A stretch of 40,694 nt of DNA. Source: Yanghanlia caeni. GTDB lineage: Bacteria; Pseudomonadota; Gammaproteobacteria; Burkholderiales; Burkholderiaceae_B. Shown here in pieces: positions 26,835-36,051 of this stretch. Every line of letters begins with the position of its first letter. Within the stretch, counting starts at the first letter, position 1. A program made the translations under genes and the position numbers. The notes under the pieces are model-generated. The model searched no databases. It had not been told where the DNA came from and was given only the letters and a program-made list of their open reading frames with translations. Location: assembly GCA_030733815.1 (NCBI GenBank), contig JAUZQE010000024.1:1-40694 (forward strand), in the 5' to 3' direction.

Positions 26835-28703
26835 ATGGAGCGTTCACCGTTACGTCGTCCTGTTCCCATTTGCCGACGCCGTTTTCTGCAGGCATCGGCG
26901 GCGGGCGCCCTGCTTCCCTGGTTGCCCGCCTGCAGTGAATCCTCCGATGCCAGTCTGCGTTTCACCGACACGATCGCCTGGGGTCGCAAAACCCTGCGCG
27001 AGAACATGCAGGCAGCACCCGATGCCGCTGCCGTGTCGGTCGCCCTGTTGTGGCAAGACCAAATCGTCTGGCAGGAAGCGTTCGGCTTCGCATCATTAAC
27101 GGAATCCCGCCCCGCCACCATTCATACGCGCTTTAACGTGGGCTCCGTCAGCAAGGTGTTGGCGGGCCTGTGCGGGGTGATGCTGCATGAGGCCGGTCTC
27201 ATTCATCTGGACACGCCCGTGGCCGAGTATCTGCCGCGGTTTCGCATGCTGGGTTCCGGCTACCGCCGAATCACTTCGCGCCACCTGCTGTCGCATTCGT
27301 CCGGTCTGCCGGGTACCAACGTACGCGGCGTCTTCACGTTCGAACCTTTTCCGGCCTACTCCGCAGATACGGAGGCCGGCCTGGCACACTTCCATATCAA
27401 GCACCCGCCAGGGCAGACGGCCGTCTATTGCAACGACGGCTTCACGCTGTTCGAGCAGGTCGTGCTTGCCGTCACCGGCCTCACGTACCCGGAGTTCGTG
27501 CGCACGCGCATTCTTGAACCACTGGGCATGCATGAGTCGGGATTCCTGGTGCAACGTCCCCCCGCAGGCGATTTCGCGCACCCGGTACTGAACGGCCGGC
27601 AGTATCCGCTCGAGATCGTAAACGCCTATGCCACCGGCGGCCTTTCATCGACGCCGGGCGACATGTTGAAGCTGGCACGCATGTTCATTGAAGGGGGAAC
27701 CCTCGCCGGCCAGCGCATCGTTTCGGCCGATGGCATTGCCGAAATGGCGCGCGAACAAAACCCCGACGCGCCGTTGAACCCGTCACCCGAATGGCGCTGG
27801 GGCCTGGGTTGGGATGCGGTGCGACAACCCGCTCTCGACACCGCGGGCGTACTGGGGTGGCAAAAGAACGGCGGCACCGCCTTTTTCCAGACCGAATTCT
27901 TTGTAGTACCCGATGCGCGCATTGCACTGCTCGTCACGGGCAACAACGGCTACCAGCCCCTGCAGGTTGCCGAGGGCATCGTGCTGCGTGCGCTGCACGA
28001 AAGCCACCACATCAAAGCCCTGCCCACAAAGGTCGACACCACGCCTGCGGCACCCGCGACACCCCCCGACCCATCCGGCCTCACCGGCCTATACGCCAGC
28101 GGCGCGGCGCCCATCAAGGTCATGGCCGGGCCGAATGGCTCTCTGGTGCTGAGCCAGTGGCATGGTAATGCGTGGCAACCCATGAATGCCGCAGACGGTC
28201 GCTACACGTTCCGGGCCGATGGCTGGTGGTGGGCCGAGACGGGCGAGCATCCCAGCTACCGGTTTCAGGAAATGGCAGCTGAAGAAGACGGCACGATCGT
28301 GCACTATCAGTATCTGATCAGGCGCATCCCCTGGGGCACGGGGTACCACTACACGACGATGCCGGCGGGGCAGCGCCTGCAGCCGCGTGAGCCGCTGCCG
28401 GCGACATGGCAGGCACGACTGGGCACCACGTGGCAATTCGTGAACGACGCCCCGGATTCCGTTCAGCAAGTACTGGGCGATGCTCCGGTTACGCTTGGTG
28501 CGCTTCCCGAACTGCCGGGTTACGTTCTGTACGACGGCGCACAGCTTCTTGTGCCCATCAACGAGCAACGCGCCGGCATGTCGGTCAGGGTGCCGGTTTC
28601 CGACGGCCGCGATCTCGTCGAACTGGAATTCACCACCGATGCCGCGGGCCCGCTGATGCGCATCGGAACCGCCATCTACCGGCCAGCCGTCACCCCCGCA
28701 TAA
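26835..28703 (+). CDS. Serine hydrolase, class C beta-lactamase family, Tat lipoprotein
   Basis: A 622-residue exported hydrolase. The start has a twin-arginine run RRRFLQ (14-19) and a lipobox LPAC (30-33), so it is probably a Tat-exported lipoprotein. The active-site Ser104 lies in SVSK (104-107), the second motif is YCN (198-200), and HSSGLPG (154-160) is typical of this family. The third motif (usually KTG or HTG) appears as the altered KNGG in GWQKNGGTAFF. A C-terminal beta-rich domain (about 415-622) follows. Likely an esterase or peptidase acting on cell-wall or small esters rather than a true beta-lactamase. AGGGGAAG lies before the ATG. It overlaps the convergent oxidase gene by 14 bp. 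Confidence 0.85.
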   Translation: MERSPLRRPVPICRRRFLQASAAGALLPWLPACSESSDASLRFTDTIAWGRKTLRENMQAAPDAAAVSVALLWQDQIVWQEAFGFASLTESRPATIHTRFNVGSVSKVLAGLCGVMLHEAGLIHLDTPVAEYLPRFRMLGSGYRRITSRHLLSHSSGLPGTNVRGVFTFEPFPAYSADTEAGLAHFHIKHPPGQTAVYCNDGFTLFEQVVLAVTGLTYPEFVRTRILEPLGMHESGFLVQRPPAGDFAHPVLNGRQYPLEIVNAYATGGLSSTPGDMLKLARMFIEGGTLAGQRIVSADGIAEMAREQNPDAPLNPSPEWRWGLGWDAVRQPALDTAGVLGWQKNGGTAFFQTEFFVVPDARIALLVTGNNGYQPLQVAEGIVLRALHESHHIKALPTKVDTTPAAPATPPDPSGLTGLYASGAAPIKVMAGPNGSLVLSQWHGNAWQPMNAADGRYTFRADGWWWAETGEHPSYRFQEMAAEEDGTIVHYQYLIRRIPWGTGYHYTTMPAGQRLQPREPLPATWQARLGTTWQFVNDAPDSVQQVLGDAPVTLGALPELPGYVLYDGAQLLVPINEQRAGMSVRVPVSDGRDLVELEFTTDAAGPLMRIGTAIYRPAVTPA

Positions 28704-29949
28704 AGCGACTGATCGAGAACGGCGCCATTTCCTGCGGCGCACGACCCTCAACCAGTGCCTGCGTCAGCCACCGCGCCGTTTTGGCGGCTCCAGTCAGGCC
28801 GAGATGCCCGTGACCGAACGCACACCACAACCCGGTGAGATGCGGCACGGCGCCCAGAACGGGCATGGAATCAGGCAGGCAGGGCCGATGTCCCATCCAG
28901 CTTTTTGCCGACCCCGTTTCGGCCGGCAGATGCAAACCGGCCTGCAGATGTTCGGCAAGACGCAGAGCCCGCTGCTCGCGCATGGGTCGCTCCAGCGAAT
29001 CGATTTCCACCGTGCCGCCGATGCGCAGGCCGTCCTGCATGGGGTTGATGAAGACCTTTCTGTCCGCCAGCACCACCACCCGGTTCAGCGTGTCGCGCAG
29101 CCCGGGATACTGCAGGTGATAGCCGCGTTGCGATTGCAGTGGCACATTTACGCCCACCGTGCGCAGAAGTCGTGACGACCAGGCTCCCGCGCACACCACC
29201 ACATGCTTCGCATGAAGTTCACGTCCGGCGCAGTGCAGCGCCCATCGTTCGCCGTCCGCCTTCAACGCATCGACACGCGTCCGTTCGAACGCGACGCCGC
29301 GCGCCATCAGGGCTGCCGCAATGGCCTGCGAGTAGGCGAGCGGTGACACCACACTGCCCTCGTCCGGCAGGAAATAGCCGGCCGTGTAGCGATCGTGCCG
29401 TACCGCCGGCTCAAGGGCGTGAATGGCCGAGGCATCAACGGGTTCCATTTTCAGGCCGTGCTGCGCCTTCAATGCCCAGCCGCCACGGTCAGCGCTCATA
29501 GCCGCCTCGTTCGGGTACAGATGCAGCTGGCCGTTATGCCGGATCAGATGCTCCGCCCCGATACGACGCGCAAGCTGTACGTGCAGCCCGACCGCATCGT
29601 GCAGCAGGCCGTGCAGCGCCGACGCGATCAGCTGCACACGCTGTGGCTTCGAGGCGCGAACGAAGCGCCACAACCAAGGAGCCGCCTGCAGCCAGTAGGC
29701 CGGAGGCACGAACAATGGCCCGTTGGGGTCGGCCAGCAGGGGCAACGAGCTGCGCACGACTCCGGGCATGGCCAGCGGCGCGACCGACCCGGCCGACAGG
29801 GCTCCCGAATTCCCCGACGAGCATTGCGATCCCGGCGGTTCGGGATCGACCAGCACAACGCGCTTGCCCGCATGGACGAGCTCATGTGCCACGCACAACC
29901 CTACAACTCCTGCGCCAATGACGGCGACTTCGTGGCACGTGTCATTCAT
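28690..29949 (-). CDS. FAD-dependent D-amino acid dehydrogenase-like oxidoreductase
   Basis: A 419-residue flavoenzyme of the DAO/DadA family, which oxidises D-amino acids or related amines at the membrane. The FAD-binding fold is at the start (AVIGAGVVGLCVAHEL, residues 9-24), with SSGNSGALSAGSVAPLA and the C-terminal flavin segment GLWCAFGHGHLGLTGA. The DadA-like RPCLPDSMPVLG is present. The ATG at 29949 has only a weak GGA upstream. Its 3' end overlaps the serine hydrolase by 14 bp on the opposite strand. It is divergent from tsdB across 207 bp. A specific substrate cannot be named; hydroxyproline or sarcosine oxidases are relatives. Confidence 0.82.
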   Translation of the reverse strand: MNDTCHEVAVIGAGVVGLCVAHELVHAGKRVVLVDPEPPGSQCSSGNSGALSAGSVAPLAMPGVVRSSLPLLADPNGPLFVPPAYWLQAAPWLWRFVRASKPQRVQLIASALHGLLHDAVGLHVQLARRIGAEHLIRHNGQLHLYPNEAAMSADRGGWALKAQHGLKMEPVDASAIHALEPAVRHDRYTAGYFLPDEGSVVSPLAYSQAIAAALMARGVAFERTRVDALKADGERWALHCAGRELHAKHVVVCAGAWSSRLLRTVGVNVPLQSQRGYHLQYPGLRDTLNRVVVLADRKVFINPMQDGLRIGGTVEIDSLERPMREQRALRLAEHLQAGLHLPAETGSAKSWMGHRPCLPDSMPVLGAVPHLTGLWCAFGHGHLGLTGAAKTARWLTQALVEGRAPQEMAPFSISRFMRG

Positions 29950-30046
29950 TCCATCAAATCCGTTGCACTACGTCTGTGTTACCACGCCAGATGGGCGTCA
30001 AGGCGGTGATGGTACCAAAACCCTGTCGCACCGGGGCGCAACTTCA

Positions 30047-30089
30047 TTGACTTATCACAAACCGCAATATTAGAAGTGAATAATATAAT
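30047..30089 (+). promoter_or_regulatory. Promoter of tsdBA with weak FNR/Dnr-like box
   Basis: A perfect TATAAT lies at 30084-30089. No -35 is evident at 17 nt, but TTGAC-TTAT-CACAA at 30047-30060 resembles an FNR/Dnr box (TTGAT-N4-ATCAA, three mismatches) and is centred about 43 bp before the expected start, the class II activator position. Confidence 0.4.
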
Positions 30090-30156
30090 GGAAATAAAGA
30101 TTCACATTCGACATGGCGACCCCCCGCCGCCACGTCTACCAATGCGAAGGAGTACG

Positions 30157-30834
30157 ATGAAGACGACACCAAGGCCGGCGCACGCCGCAAAGCTGCGCAC
30201 CCTTGTCGCGGGCATTACATTGTTCGCAGCCTCGACACCGGCGGCGCTCATGGCCGCCGACCTGGAGGCCGGCAAAGCCAGTGCTGCACTGTGCGTAGCG
30301 TGCCACCAGGCCGACGGCACGGGCATGGCCGTACCGAACGGCGAACCGTGGCCCGCCCTCGCCGGCATGGATGCGGGCTATCTGCTCAAGCAGCTGCAAG
30401 ACTTCAAGGCCGGCGCGCGAACCAACGCGTCGATGCAGCCATTTGCCCAAATGCTCAACGACGAGCAAATGCGCAATGTCGCGGCGTATTACGCATCGCT
30501 GCCGCCCCGTGCCGGTACGCCCTCGCAGGCGTCCGCCGAACTGCTTGCACACGGCGAAAAGCTCGCACTGCGCGGCGACTGGGATCGCTATGTAGTCGCC
30601 TGTGTGTCGTGCCACGGCCCGGGCAACGGCGGCGTGGGCAGCGATTTTCCGCGTATCGCAGGGCAGCTCCCCGAATACATCAAGGCACAGCTGATCGCCT
30701 ATCGCGACGGCAGCCGCGCGAACGACCCCATCGACCTCATGAGCGCCATTGCGCAACGCATGACCGATCACGACATCGAGGCCGTATCTGCATGGCTGGG
30801 TACGCAATCCGCGCCGAACTCGTCAAGGAATTGA
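30157..30834 (+). CDS. tsdB: Dihaem cytochrome c, probable electron acceptor of thiosulfate dehydrogenase
   Basis: A 225-residue periplasmic cytochrome of c4 type. It has a signal peptide (about 1-33, ending LMA before ADLEAG) and two haem sites, CVACH at 46-50 and CVSCH at 149-153, in two similar halves, each with Met candidates for the sixth iron ligand. In species with the TsdA pathway, a dihaem TsdB gene stands just before tsdA and takes its electrons; here the next start is 2 nt after the stop, the same layout. GAAGGAG lies 4 nt before ATG 30157, which fixes the start over longer readings. A c4 cytochrome with another partner is the alternative. Confidence 0.8.
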   Translation: MKTTPRPAHAAKLRTLVAGITLFAASTPAALMAADLEAGKASAALCVACHQADGTGMAVPNGEPWPALAGMDAGYLLKQLQDFKAGARTNASMQPFAQMLNDEQMRNVAAYYASLPPRAGTPSQASAELLAHGEKLALRGDWDRYVVACVSCHGPGNGGVGSDFPRIAGQLPEYIKAQLIAYRDGSRANDPIDLMSAIAQRMTDHDIEAVSAWLGTQSAPNSSRN

Positions 30835-30836
30835 GC

Positions 30837-31934
30837 ATGAACAAGAAGAATCCCTCCACCACACACCGGCTGAAACACGCTACGAAACACCTCGCCAACG
30901 GGGTGGCACTGGCGGTTCTGGCACTGCCCCTTGCAGCGTGGGCCACACCGGCCGAAGACGCCGCCGTGCCACCCGAAACCCTGGAACGCCTGCAGGGCAT
31001 GGCCCCAGGTGCGCCGCTGCCCAAACCGGGGCAATTCGTGCACATTCCGCCCACCATGGAGGACCTGGAAGCGTCGTCACTGCATCCAAAGCTCAAGGAG
31101 ACCATCCGACGCGGGCATGACCTGTTCACCCACACGCAGCAGCTGCGCGGCAAGAACGTGTTCAATGACATGAACTGTTCCAGCTGCCACATGGGCGAGG
31201 GCCGCCTGCCCTTCTCCAGCCCCGTGTGGCCGGCCGCCGTGGTACTGCCGAACTTCCGGCCCAAGAACGGCCATGTAAACAGTCTTGAAGAGCGTATCGC
31301 CGGCTGCTTCACGTATTCAATGAACGGCCAGCCGCCCGCCTACGGCAGCGACGACATGCTCGCGCTTGCGGCGTATCACCAATGGCTCGCCAAGGGCGTA
31401 CCCATGTACCAGCCCGGCAATACCATGTATGGGCGGGGTTACCCGAAACTGGCCGAGCCCGAACTCAAACCCGACGTCGCGCGTGGCCAGGCCGTATACG
31501 AGGCAAAGTGCGCGCTGTGCCACTCGGCAGACGGCAGCGGCCGCAAGCAGAACGGCAAAGTGGTGTTCCCGCCGCTATGGGGCGACAACTCGTTCAACTG
31601 GGGCGCCGGCATTTCACGGCTGTTCACCATGGCATCGTTCATCAAACACAACATGCCGCTGGGCCAGCCCAACTCGCTCACCGAACAACAGGCCTGGGAT
31701 CTCGCCCAATACATCGACAGCCAGGAACGCCCGCAGGATCCGCGCTACACGGGCGACATCGCCGAAACCCGCGCGCTGTACGAAGCCACGTTCCATAAAG
31801 ACACGCTCTACGGAACGGAATTCGAAGGCCGCATTCTGGGCGATCACAGCAACACGGGCGAAAAGCCCTTCCTGAAGCCGGAAGGCGTACTGCGATCACG
31901 CGATTTCAGCGGCCGGGCCACCAACACCAATTGA
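30837..31934 (+). CDS. tsdA: Thiosulfate dehydrogenase (tetrathionate-forming) TsdA
   Basis: A periplasmic dihaem enzyme joining two thiosulfate into tetrathionate, releasing two electrons. The 365-residue product has a signal peptide (about 1-37, AWA before TPAED), haem 1 site CSSCH at 114-118 and haem 2 site CALCH at 225-229. The distinctive feature is Cys157 in EERIAGCFTYSMNG: TsdA uses a Cys here as the unusual axial ligand of the active-site haem, and the surrounding residues match. Spacing and length fit the family. The gene is coupled to tsdB (ATG 2 nt after its stop). Electrons probably go through TsdB to a terminal oxidase; a link to the nitrite reductase in this window is only a guess. 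A probable mobile-element end begins 2 nt after its stop. Confidence 0.88.
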   Translation: MNKKNPSTTHRLKHATKHLANGVALAVLALPLAAWATPAEDAAVPPETLERLQGMAPGAPLPKPGQFVHIPPTMEDLEASSLHPKLKETIRRGHDLFTHTQQLRGKNVFNDMNCSSCHMGEGRLPFSSPVWPAAVVLPNFRPKNGHVNSLEERIAGCFTYSMNGQPPAYGSDDMLALAAYHQWLAKGVPMYQPGNTMYGRGYPKLAEPELKPDVARGQAVYEAKCALCHSADGSGRKQNGKVVFPPLWGDNSFNWGAGISRLFTMASFIKHNMPLGQPNSLTEQQAWDLAQYIDSQERPQDPRYTGDIAETRALYEATFHKDTLYGTEFEGRILGDHSNTGEKPFLKPEGVLRSRDFSGRATNTN

Positions 31935-31936
31935 CT

Positions 31937-31989
31937 GTTGCAATGAGCGCCGTAGGAATCTCCGGCTTTTAGGCCGGGGAGGATGTCAA
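31937..31989 (+). mobile_element. Probable solo right end of an IS200/IS605 (TnpB-type) element
   Basis: The 53 bases beginning GTTGCAATGAGCGCCG and ending GGGGAGGATGTCAA look like the right end common to IS605/IS1341-type elements, which is also the 3' end of their omegaRNA. An 8-bp stem (31959-31966 with 31973-31980, one T-G wobble) with a TTTTAG loop matches the terminal hairpin form. No transposase or TnpB reading frame is beside it, since tsdA fills the upstream side, so it is a remnant or a non-autonomous end. Recognition is from memory of such ends, not a search. Confidence 0.55.
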
Positions 31990-32034
31990 CCGGTAATGGT
32001 TGGCAACGACCGCCACCGTAACCCGCCGGAACAC

Positions 32035-32069
32035 AAAACGGCCGCACCCGTTCAAGGGGCGGCCGTTTT
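32035..32069. terminator. Bidirectional terminator between tsdA and the SDR gene
   Basis: AAAACGGCCGC (32035-32045) pairs perfectly with GCGGCCGTTTT (32059-32069), giving a T run on both strands. It lies between convergent tsdA and the minus-strand operon and should end both. Confidence 0.85.
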
Positions 32070-32100
32070 GCATTTGCCACGTTGCCGTTCAGCGCCGGCC

Positions 32101-32907
32101 CTACGCAAACTTGATCGTAATGCCCCCGTCGACCGGCAGCTCGATGCCGGTGATGTAACGCGACTCATCTGACGCCAGGAACACTGCTGCATGAGCAACA
32201 TCCCAGGCATCGCCCATGTGCCCCATGGGAACCTGCTGATCGCGCTTGCGCCACATCGCCTCGACGTCGCCACCGGCATATTCCACGGCCATGCCGGTAG
32301 TCTGCTCGACCAGCGGCGTCTTCATCAGACCAGGCAGAATCGCGTTCACCCGCACCTTGTCGCGTGCGTAGCGGGCGGCTGTCGTGCGCGTCATGTGATT
32401 CATTGCCGCCTTGCTGGCCGAGTAGGTCACATACTGCACGCCGCTGTCGCGAATCGATGCGACCGACGAGATATTGATGATCGAGCCGCCGCCCTGCTGC
32501 TGCATGAGCGGAATGACGTTCTTCATGGCCAGAAAGCAGCTCTTGAGATTGATGGCGAAGACCCGATCCCACTCCGCTTCGGACGTCTCGACCACACATC
32601 CCGTGCTCACGATACCCACATTGTTCGTCAGCACATCGATTCGCCCGTAACGTTCACTGGCCGTTTGCACGACGGCCTCGATCTCGGCGGCCTGCGTGAC
32701 GTCGGCACGAATGGCCAGCGCATCGCCGCCCTCGCCACGAATGCGATCCGCGGTTTCCCGTGCGGCCGCTTCATTGATATCCGCACACACCACCCGCGCG
32801 CCGTGGCGCGCGAACTGCACCGCAATGGCTTTGCCAATGCCCCAGCCCGGGCCTATGGAGCCGGCTCCCATGACAATGGCCACCTTGCCTTCAAGTCGCT
32901 TTTCCAT
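32101..32907 (-). CDS. Short-chain dehydrogenase/reductase (SDR)
   Basis: A 268-residue classical SDR. The dinucleotide loop is GAGSIGPGWGIG (14-25), longer than the usual TGxxxGIG. The structural NNVG lies at 95-98, the catalytic Ser at 147/148 (NISSVAS) and Tyr162-Lys166 (YSASK). Asp43 (CADIN) after the second strand favours NAD. It is the last gene of the six-gene minus operon, 47 bp after dctM, where it likely oxidises a hydroxyacyl-CoA or hydroxy acid made from the imported substrate. ATG 32907, with AGGA close upstream, is preferred to a TTG eight codons earlier. Confidence 0.87.
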   Translation of the reverse strand: MEKRLEGKVAIVMGAGSIGPGWGIGKAIAVQFARHGARVVCADINEAAARETADRIRGEGGDALAIRADVTQAAEIEAVVQTASERYGRIDVLTNNVGIVSTGCVVETSEAEWDRVFAINLKSCFLAMKNVIPLMQQQGGGSIINISSVASIRDSGVQYVTYSASKAAMNHMTRTTAARYARDKVRVNAILPGLMKTPLVEQTTGMAVEYAGGDVEAMWRKRDQQVPMGHMGDAWDVAHAAVFLASDESRYITGIELPVDGGITIKFA

Positions 32908-32954
32908 TGATTGTCCTGTGGTCGAATTCAAAGGTATTGCCCGCTACGCGAGAC

Positions 32955-34271
32955 CTACTTGCCCAGCATGTTGTCGGGCAGCCAGGTGACCAGAATCGGG
33001 AAGGAAAACAACAGCAGCGTGGTGATGATTTCCATCAGCACGAACCACCAGGCGCCCTGGAAAATCTGCGACAGCGGCGTCTTGCGATCGATACCGGCAA
33101 TCACGTAAACATTCAGACCTACCGGCGGCGTAATCAGGCCGATCTCACACATCTTCACCGCCAGAATCCCAAACCAGATCGGGTCAAAACCCAGTGATAC
33201 CACTGTGGGGAACATGATCGGCAGGGTGATCACCAGCATCGAGAAGGCATCGAGAAACATGCCCAGCGGGAAATACACCAACAGCAGCAGACCCACGATC
33301 AGCCAGCGGTTCAGCGGTGCCTCAACCACCGCTCCCGCGATCGCCTGGGGAACCTGCGCCAGGCTGAGGAAATAACTGAACACGGCAGCGCCGACGATGG
33401 TCATCATGATCATCACCGTGGTGGTCGCCGCAGAGCGGAAACTGTCGTACATGTGGCGCCGCAGATTGGGGCGTGCCGAGCGCGAGAAGCACAGCATGAG
33501 GAAAGCAGCAAAGGCACCAATCGCTCCGGCTTCAGTGGGCGTGACCAGACCCAGATAAATGCCGCCCAGTACCGCCACGAACAGCAACACGACCTGCCAG
33601 GCATCGCCCAGCGACAGCACACGCTCCTTCCAGCCTGCCCTGGCGACCGGCAGCTGCTGCTGGCTCAGATTCTTGGCAACGACCCAGATGCCCGACATGA
33701 ACACGACCGTCGTCAGTGCACCCGGAATAATGCCGGCAACCAGCATCTTGCCGGCCGAAACTTCCGTGAGCGCGGCATAAAAAATGAGCAGCACGCTAGG
33801 GGGAATCAGCACCCCGAGCACGCCCCCGGCGGCAACCGCACCGGCCGAAAGACGGGCATCGTAGCCGGCCCGCTTCATTTCGGGAATGGCCACCGTGCCC
33901 ACCGTAGCCGCCGTGGCCACACTTGAGCCCGAGGTGCACGCGAAACCGGCACTCGTAAGCACGCTCGCCATGGCCAGACCGCCGGGCCAATGCCCCACCC
34001 ACTTGCGCGCCACGCTGAACAGACGCTGACCCACCCCAGCGTGGTGCGCAAATGCACCCATCAGGATGAAGAGCGGCACGACGGTAAGCAGATACGACGC
34101 CGATTGATGATACGAAAACGACTTCAACCGGTTAAGGACGAAGTCGAGGTCTTCGATCATGACGATGCCCAGCACCCCGGAAAGCCCCAGGGCCGCAAAC
34201 ACCGGCGTGCCGATGGCCATCAGCACGAAAATCAAACCTGTAGCCACGATGGTGGCGGTTACGTAATCCAT
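32955..34271 (-). CDS. dctM: TRAP transporter large permease subunit, DctM family
   Basis: A 438-residue membrane protein with about twelve hydrophobic segments. Landmarks are FACTSGSSVATAATVGTVA, VLGVLIPPSVLLIFY, GMFLDAFSMLVITLPIMFP and IGLITPPVGLNVYV. It begins 15 nt after the dctQ stop. It is only a distant paralogue of the DctM at 5644-6918, so the two transporters are independent systems with different substrates. Confidence 0.92.
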   Translation of the reverse strand: MDYVTATIVATGLIFVLMAIGTPVFAALGLSGVLGIVMIEDLDFVLNRLKSFSYHQSASYLLTVVPLFILMGAFAHHAGVGQRLFSVARKWVGHWPGGLAMASVLTSAGFACTSGSSVATAATVGTVAIPEMKRAGYDARLSAGAVAAGGVLGVLIPPSVLLIFYAALTEVSAGKMLVAGIIPGALTTVVFMSGIWVVAKNLSQQQLPVARAGWKERVLSLGDAWQVVLLFVAVLGGIYLGLVTPTEAGAIGAFAAFLMLCFSRSARPNLRRHMYDSFRSAATTTVMIMMTIVGAAVFSYFLSLAQVPQAIAGAVVEAPLNRWLIVGLLLLVYFPLGMFLDAFSMLVITLPIMFPTVVSLGFDPIWFGILAVKMCEIGLITPPVGLNVYVIAGIDRKTPLSQIFQGAWWFVLMEIITTLLLFSFPILVTWLPDNMLGK

Positions 34272-34286
34272 GTCTTTCTACACGAC

Positions 34287-34817
34287 TCAATGCAAGGAAC
34301 CGGGAACGGTGTCGTCTGTGGCGGCCCGGCGGATCTCGCGGGTCACGAGCAGGCGCAGCACCTCGAAGGCCATCTGAAGAAAGCCGAACCACAGTCCGAC
34401 AGCAAGGATGATCTTCGCCCACCAGATCGGAAATTGAACGAAACCCCAGCGGAATTCGCGGATCGCCGTGGAGGCAATCGCATCCTGTGTGGACGGGACT
34501 GCCAGCAGCAGCAGCATCAACGCGGCCATCGACCATGACACGATCTCCATGACCAGGCGTGCAGAAGGTGGAACACGCTCGAGCAGCATGGTGACGCGTA
34601 TGTGCGCGTCGTCGAGTTTTGTCCAGCCCAGCCCCATGAATACCAGCAGGACCATGCTGGTTTCGGCCATCTCGAACACCCCGGAAATCGGCCGTCCGGT
34701 AATCGCCCGTACGGTCACGTCTACGGTGGTGCCCAGCATCAAGAAAGCCAGGCAAAGCAGGGCCACCAGCCCGAAAAGATTTGAAAGCCTGCCGAATAAG
34801 GCGTCGAGATGCTTCAT
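34287..34817 (-). CDS. dctQ: TRAP transporter small permease subunit, DctQ family
   Basis: A 176-residue protein with four membrane segments. After helix 1, [20 protein letters not shown] is the DctQ hallmark region, with the Glu-based variant (FEMAE) of the family. ATG 34817 is chosen because CAGGAGTA stands just before it; a longer in-frame reading runs into the intercistronic hairpin. It lies between dctP and dctM in the same operon. Confidence 0.88.
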   Translation of the reverse strand: MKHLDALFGRLSNLFGLVALLCLAFLMLGTTVDVTVRAITGRPISGVFEMAETSMVLLVFMGLGWTKLDDAHIRVTMLLERVPPSARLVMEIVSWSMAALMLLLLAVPSTQDAIASTAIREFRWGFVQFPIWWAKIILAVGLWFGFLQMAFEVLRLLVTREIRRAATDDTVPGSLH

Positions 34818-34850
34818 GTTTACTCCTGCATCACTGATATGAAGCGCCGG

Positions 34851-34891
34851 CAACCCGCAGCGGGCCCAAACCTCGGGCCGCGCGCGGGTTG
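34851..34891 (-). other. Intercistronic stem-loop between dctP and dctQ (second TRAP operon)
   Basis: CAACCCGC (34851-34858) pairs with GCGGGTTG (34884-34891), with an inner GGCCC/GGGCC stem (34863-34867 with 34875-34879). It lies in the 92-bp gap after dctP, the same place as the hairpin in the first TRAP operon. No T run follows in the minus direction. Confidence 0.55.
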
Positions 34892-34909
34892 CAGGCATGA
34901 CGGCTGGAA

Positions 34910-35998
34910 TCAGCCCAGCGCGATTTCCTCAGGACGGGCGAGTGTACCGCTGGGGCCGTGCTTGGCAATCGCGGCTTCAATCAGCTTCTGCATCTCAAGA
35001 CCGTCGATGTTGTGCGGCTTGGCCACGGTTTCGACCCATTTGTTGACCTGTGCCGGTTGCACCGCATCGCGGGCCGCCTTCTTCAGGTCGTCGGACCAGA
35101 TGTTGAACTTCACACCTTCGTCGAGCGCGCGCTTGACGTACTGGCGATTGGCCGCATCGTAGATTTTGGTGTACTGACCGTCGTAAATCTCTGCGACGAG
35201 TTCGTCGCAGATCTTCTGCACGTTCTCGGGCAGGCTGTTCCAGTAATCGACGTTCATCACCGTGGCAGCCGGCGCGTGCGGACCGTCGCCAATGTCGGTG
35301 AAGTGCGGTGCGATCTCGTGCAGGTTGTAGGCAATGGCCGTAATGAAGTCGAAACCATACACGCCGTCAAGCACGCCGCGCTCAAGTGCCGTGTACACCT
35401 CGGGGGCGGCCATGGGAACCGCAGTACCGCCCAGCGCCTCGATCACGTCGGTGGCCACGCCATAACCGCGGATACGCTTGCCCTTGAAGTCTTCGATGGA
35501 GTTGATCGGCGTGCGCGTGATCAGCGGCGCGTAGTTCCAGTTCGTCCAGTACATCACCTTCGACTTGTGGCGCTTCTCCCATTCATCGCGCAGCGGCTGG
35601 AACTGGTCGTATACGTCGCGGCAGGTCAGCAGCAGCGAATCGGCGCGCTCCATGCGGTAGTACCACTCGAGGCCACGCGTAACCGGCAGGTCGGCCTGAT
35701 AGTACCCCGGAGAAATCAGCGACATCTCGGAGGTCTTGTCGCGCACGGCAGCCAGGTGTTCACCCACCTTGTTCAGCGAGGCCGCCCAGTAGCGGCGCAC
35801 GTTCACCTGCCCGCCCGAGCGCTTCTCGAGTTCAGTCAGGAACCAGTTGTCCAGGCCCGAGGGGCCGGCAGCTTCAGAAATGTACGTGTCAAACTTGAAC
35901 GTTATTTTCTTCTGCGCAAGGGCGTTGAACGGAAAACCGGCCAGGGCCCCGGCACCGGCCAGAGCGCCAGCAGTCTTCAAAAATTCACGTCGTTGCAT
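34910..35998 (-). CDS. dctP: TRAP transporter substrate-binding protein, DctP family, Tat-exported
   Basis: A 362-residue periplasmic receptor. Unlike the DctP at 3980, it has a twin-arginine signal, MQRREFLK followed by a hydrophobic Ala/Gly stretch ending NALA before QKKITF (about residue 29), so it is probably folded before export. The carboxylate-clamp region [22 protein letters not shown] holds the family Arg, and [21 protein letters not shown] is the second signature. AGGAGG lies a few nt before ATG 35998. It follows the acyl-CoA ligase by 53 bp, so its ligand is probably the acid that the ligase activates. Confidence 0.9.
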   Translation of the reverse strand: MQRREFLKTAGALAGAGALAGFPFNALAQKKITFKFDTYISEAAGPSGLDNWFLTELEKRSGGQVNVRRYWAASLNKVGEHLAAVRDKTSEMSLISPGYYQADLPVTRGLEWYYRMERADSLLLTCRDVYDQFQPLRDEWEKRHKSKVMYWTNWNYAPLITRTPINSIEDFKGKRIRGYGVATDVIEALGGTAVPMAAPEVYTALERGVLDGVYGFDFITAIAYNLHEIAPHFTDIGDGPHAPAATVMNVDYWNSLPENVQKICDELVAEIYDGQYTKIYDAANRQYVKRALDEGVKFNIWSDDLKKAARDAVQPAQVNKWVETVAKPHNIDGLEMQKLIEAAIAKHGPSGTLARPEEIALG

Positions 35999-36051
35999 GA
36001 GTCCTCCTCTTCTTTGCACTCTTATGCAGTAATGATGCTCCGGGGGCCTTC

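Noticed and set aside
26835-28703. A true class C beta-lactamase resistance gene
   Set aside because: It is a long Tat lipoprotein with an extra C-terminal domain and an altered third motif, which fits a general serine hydrolase better.
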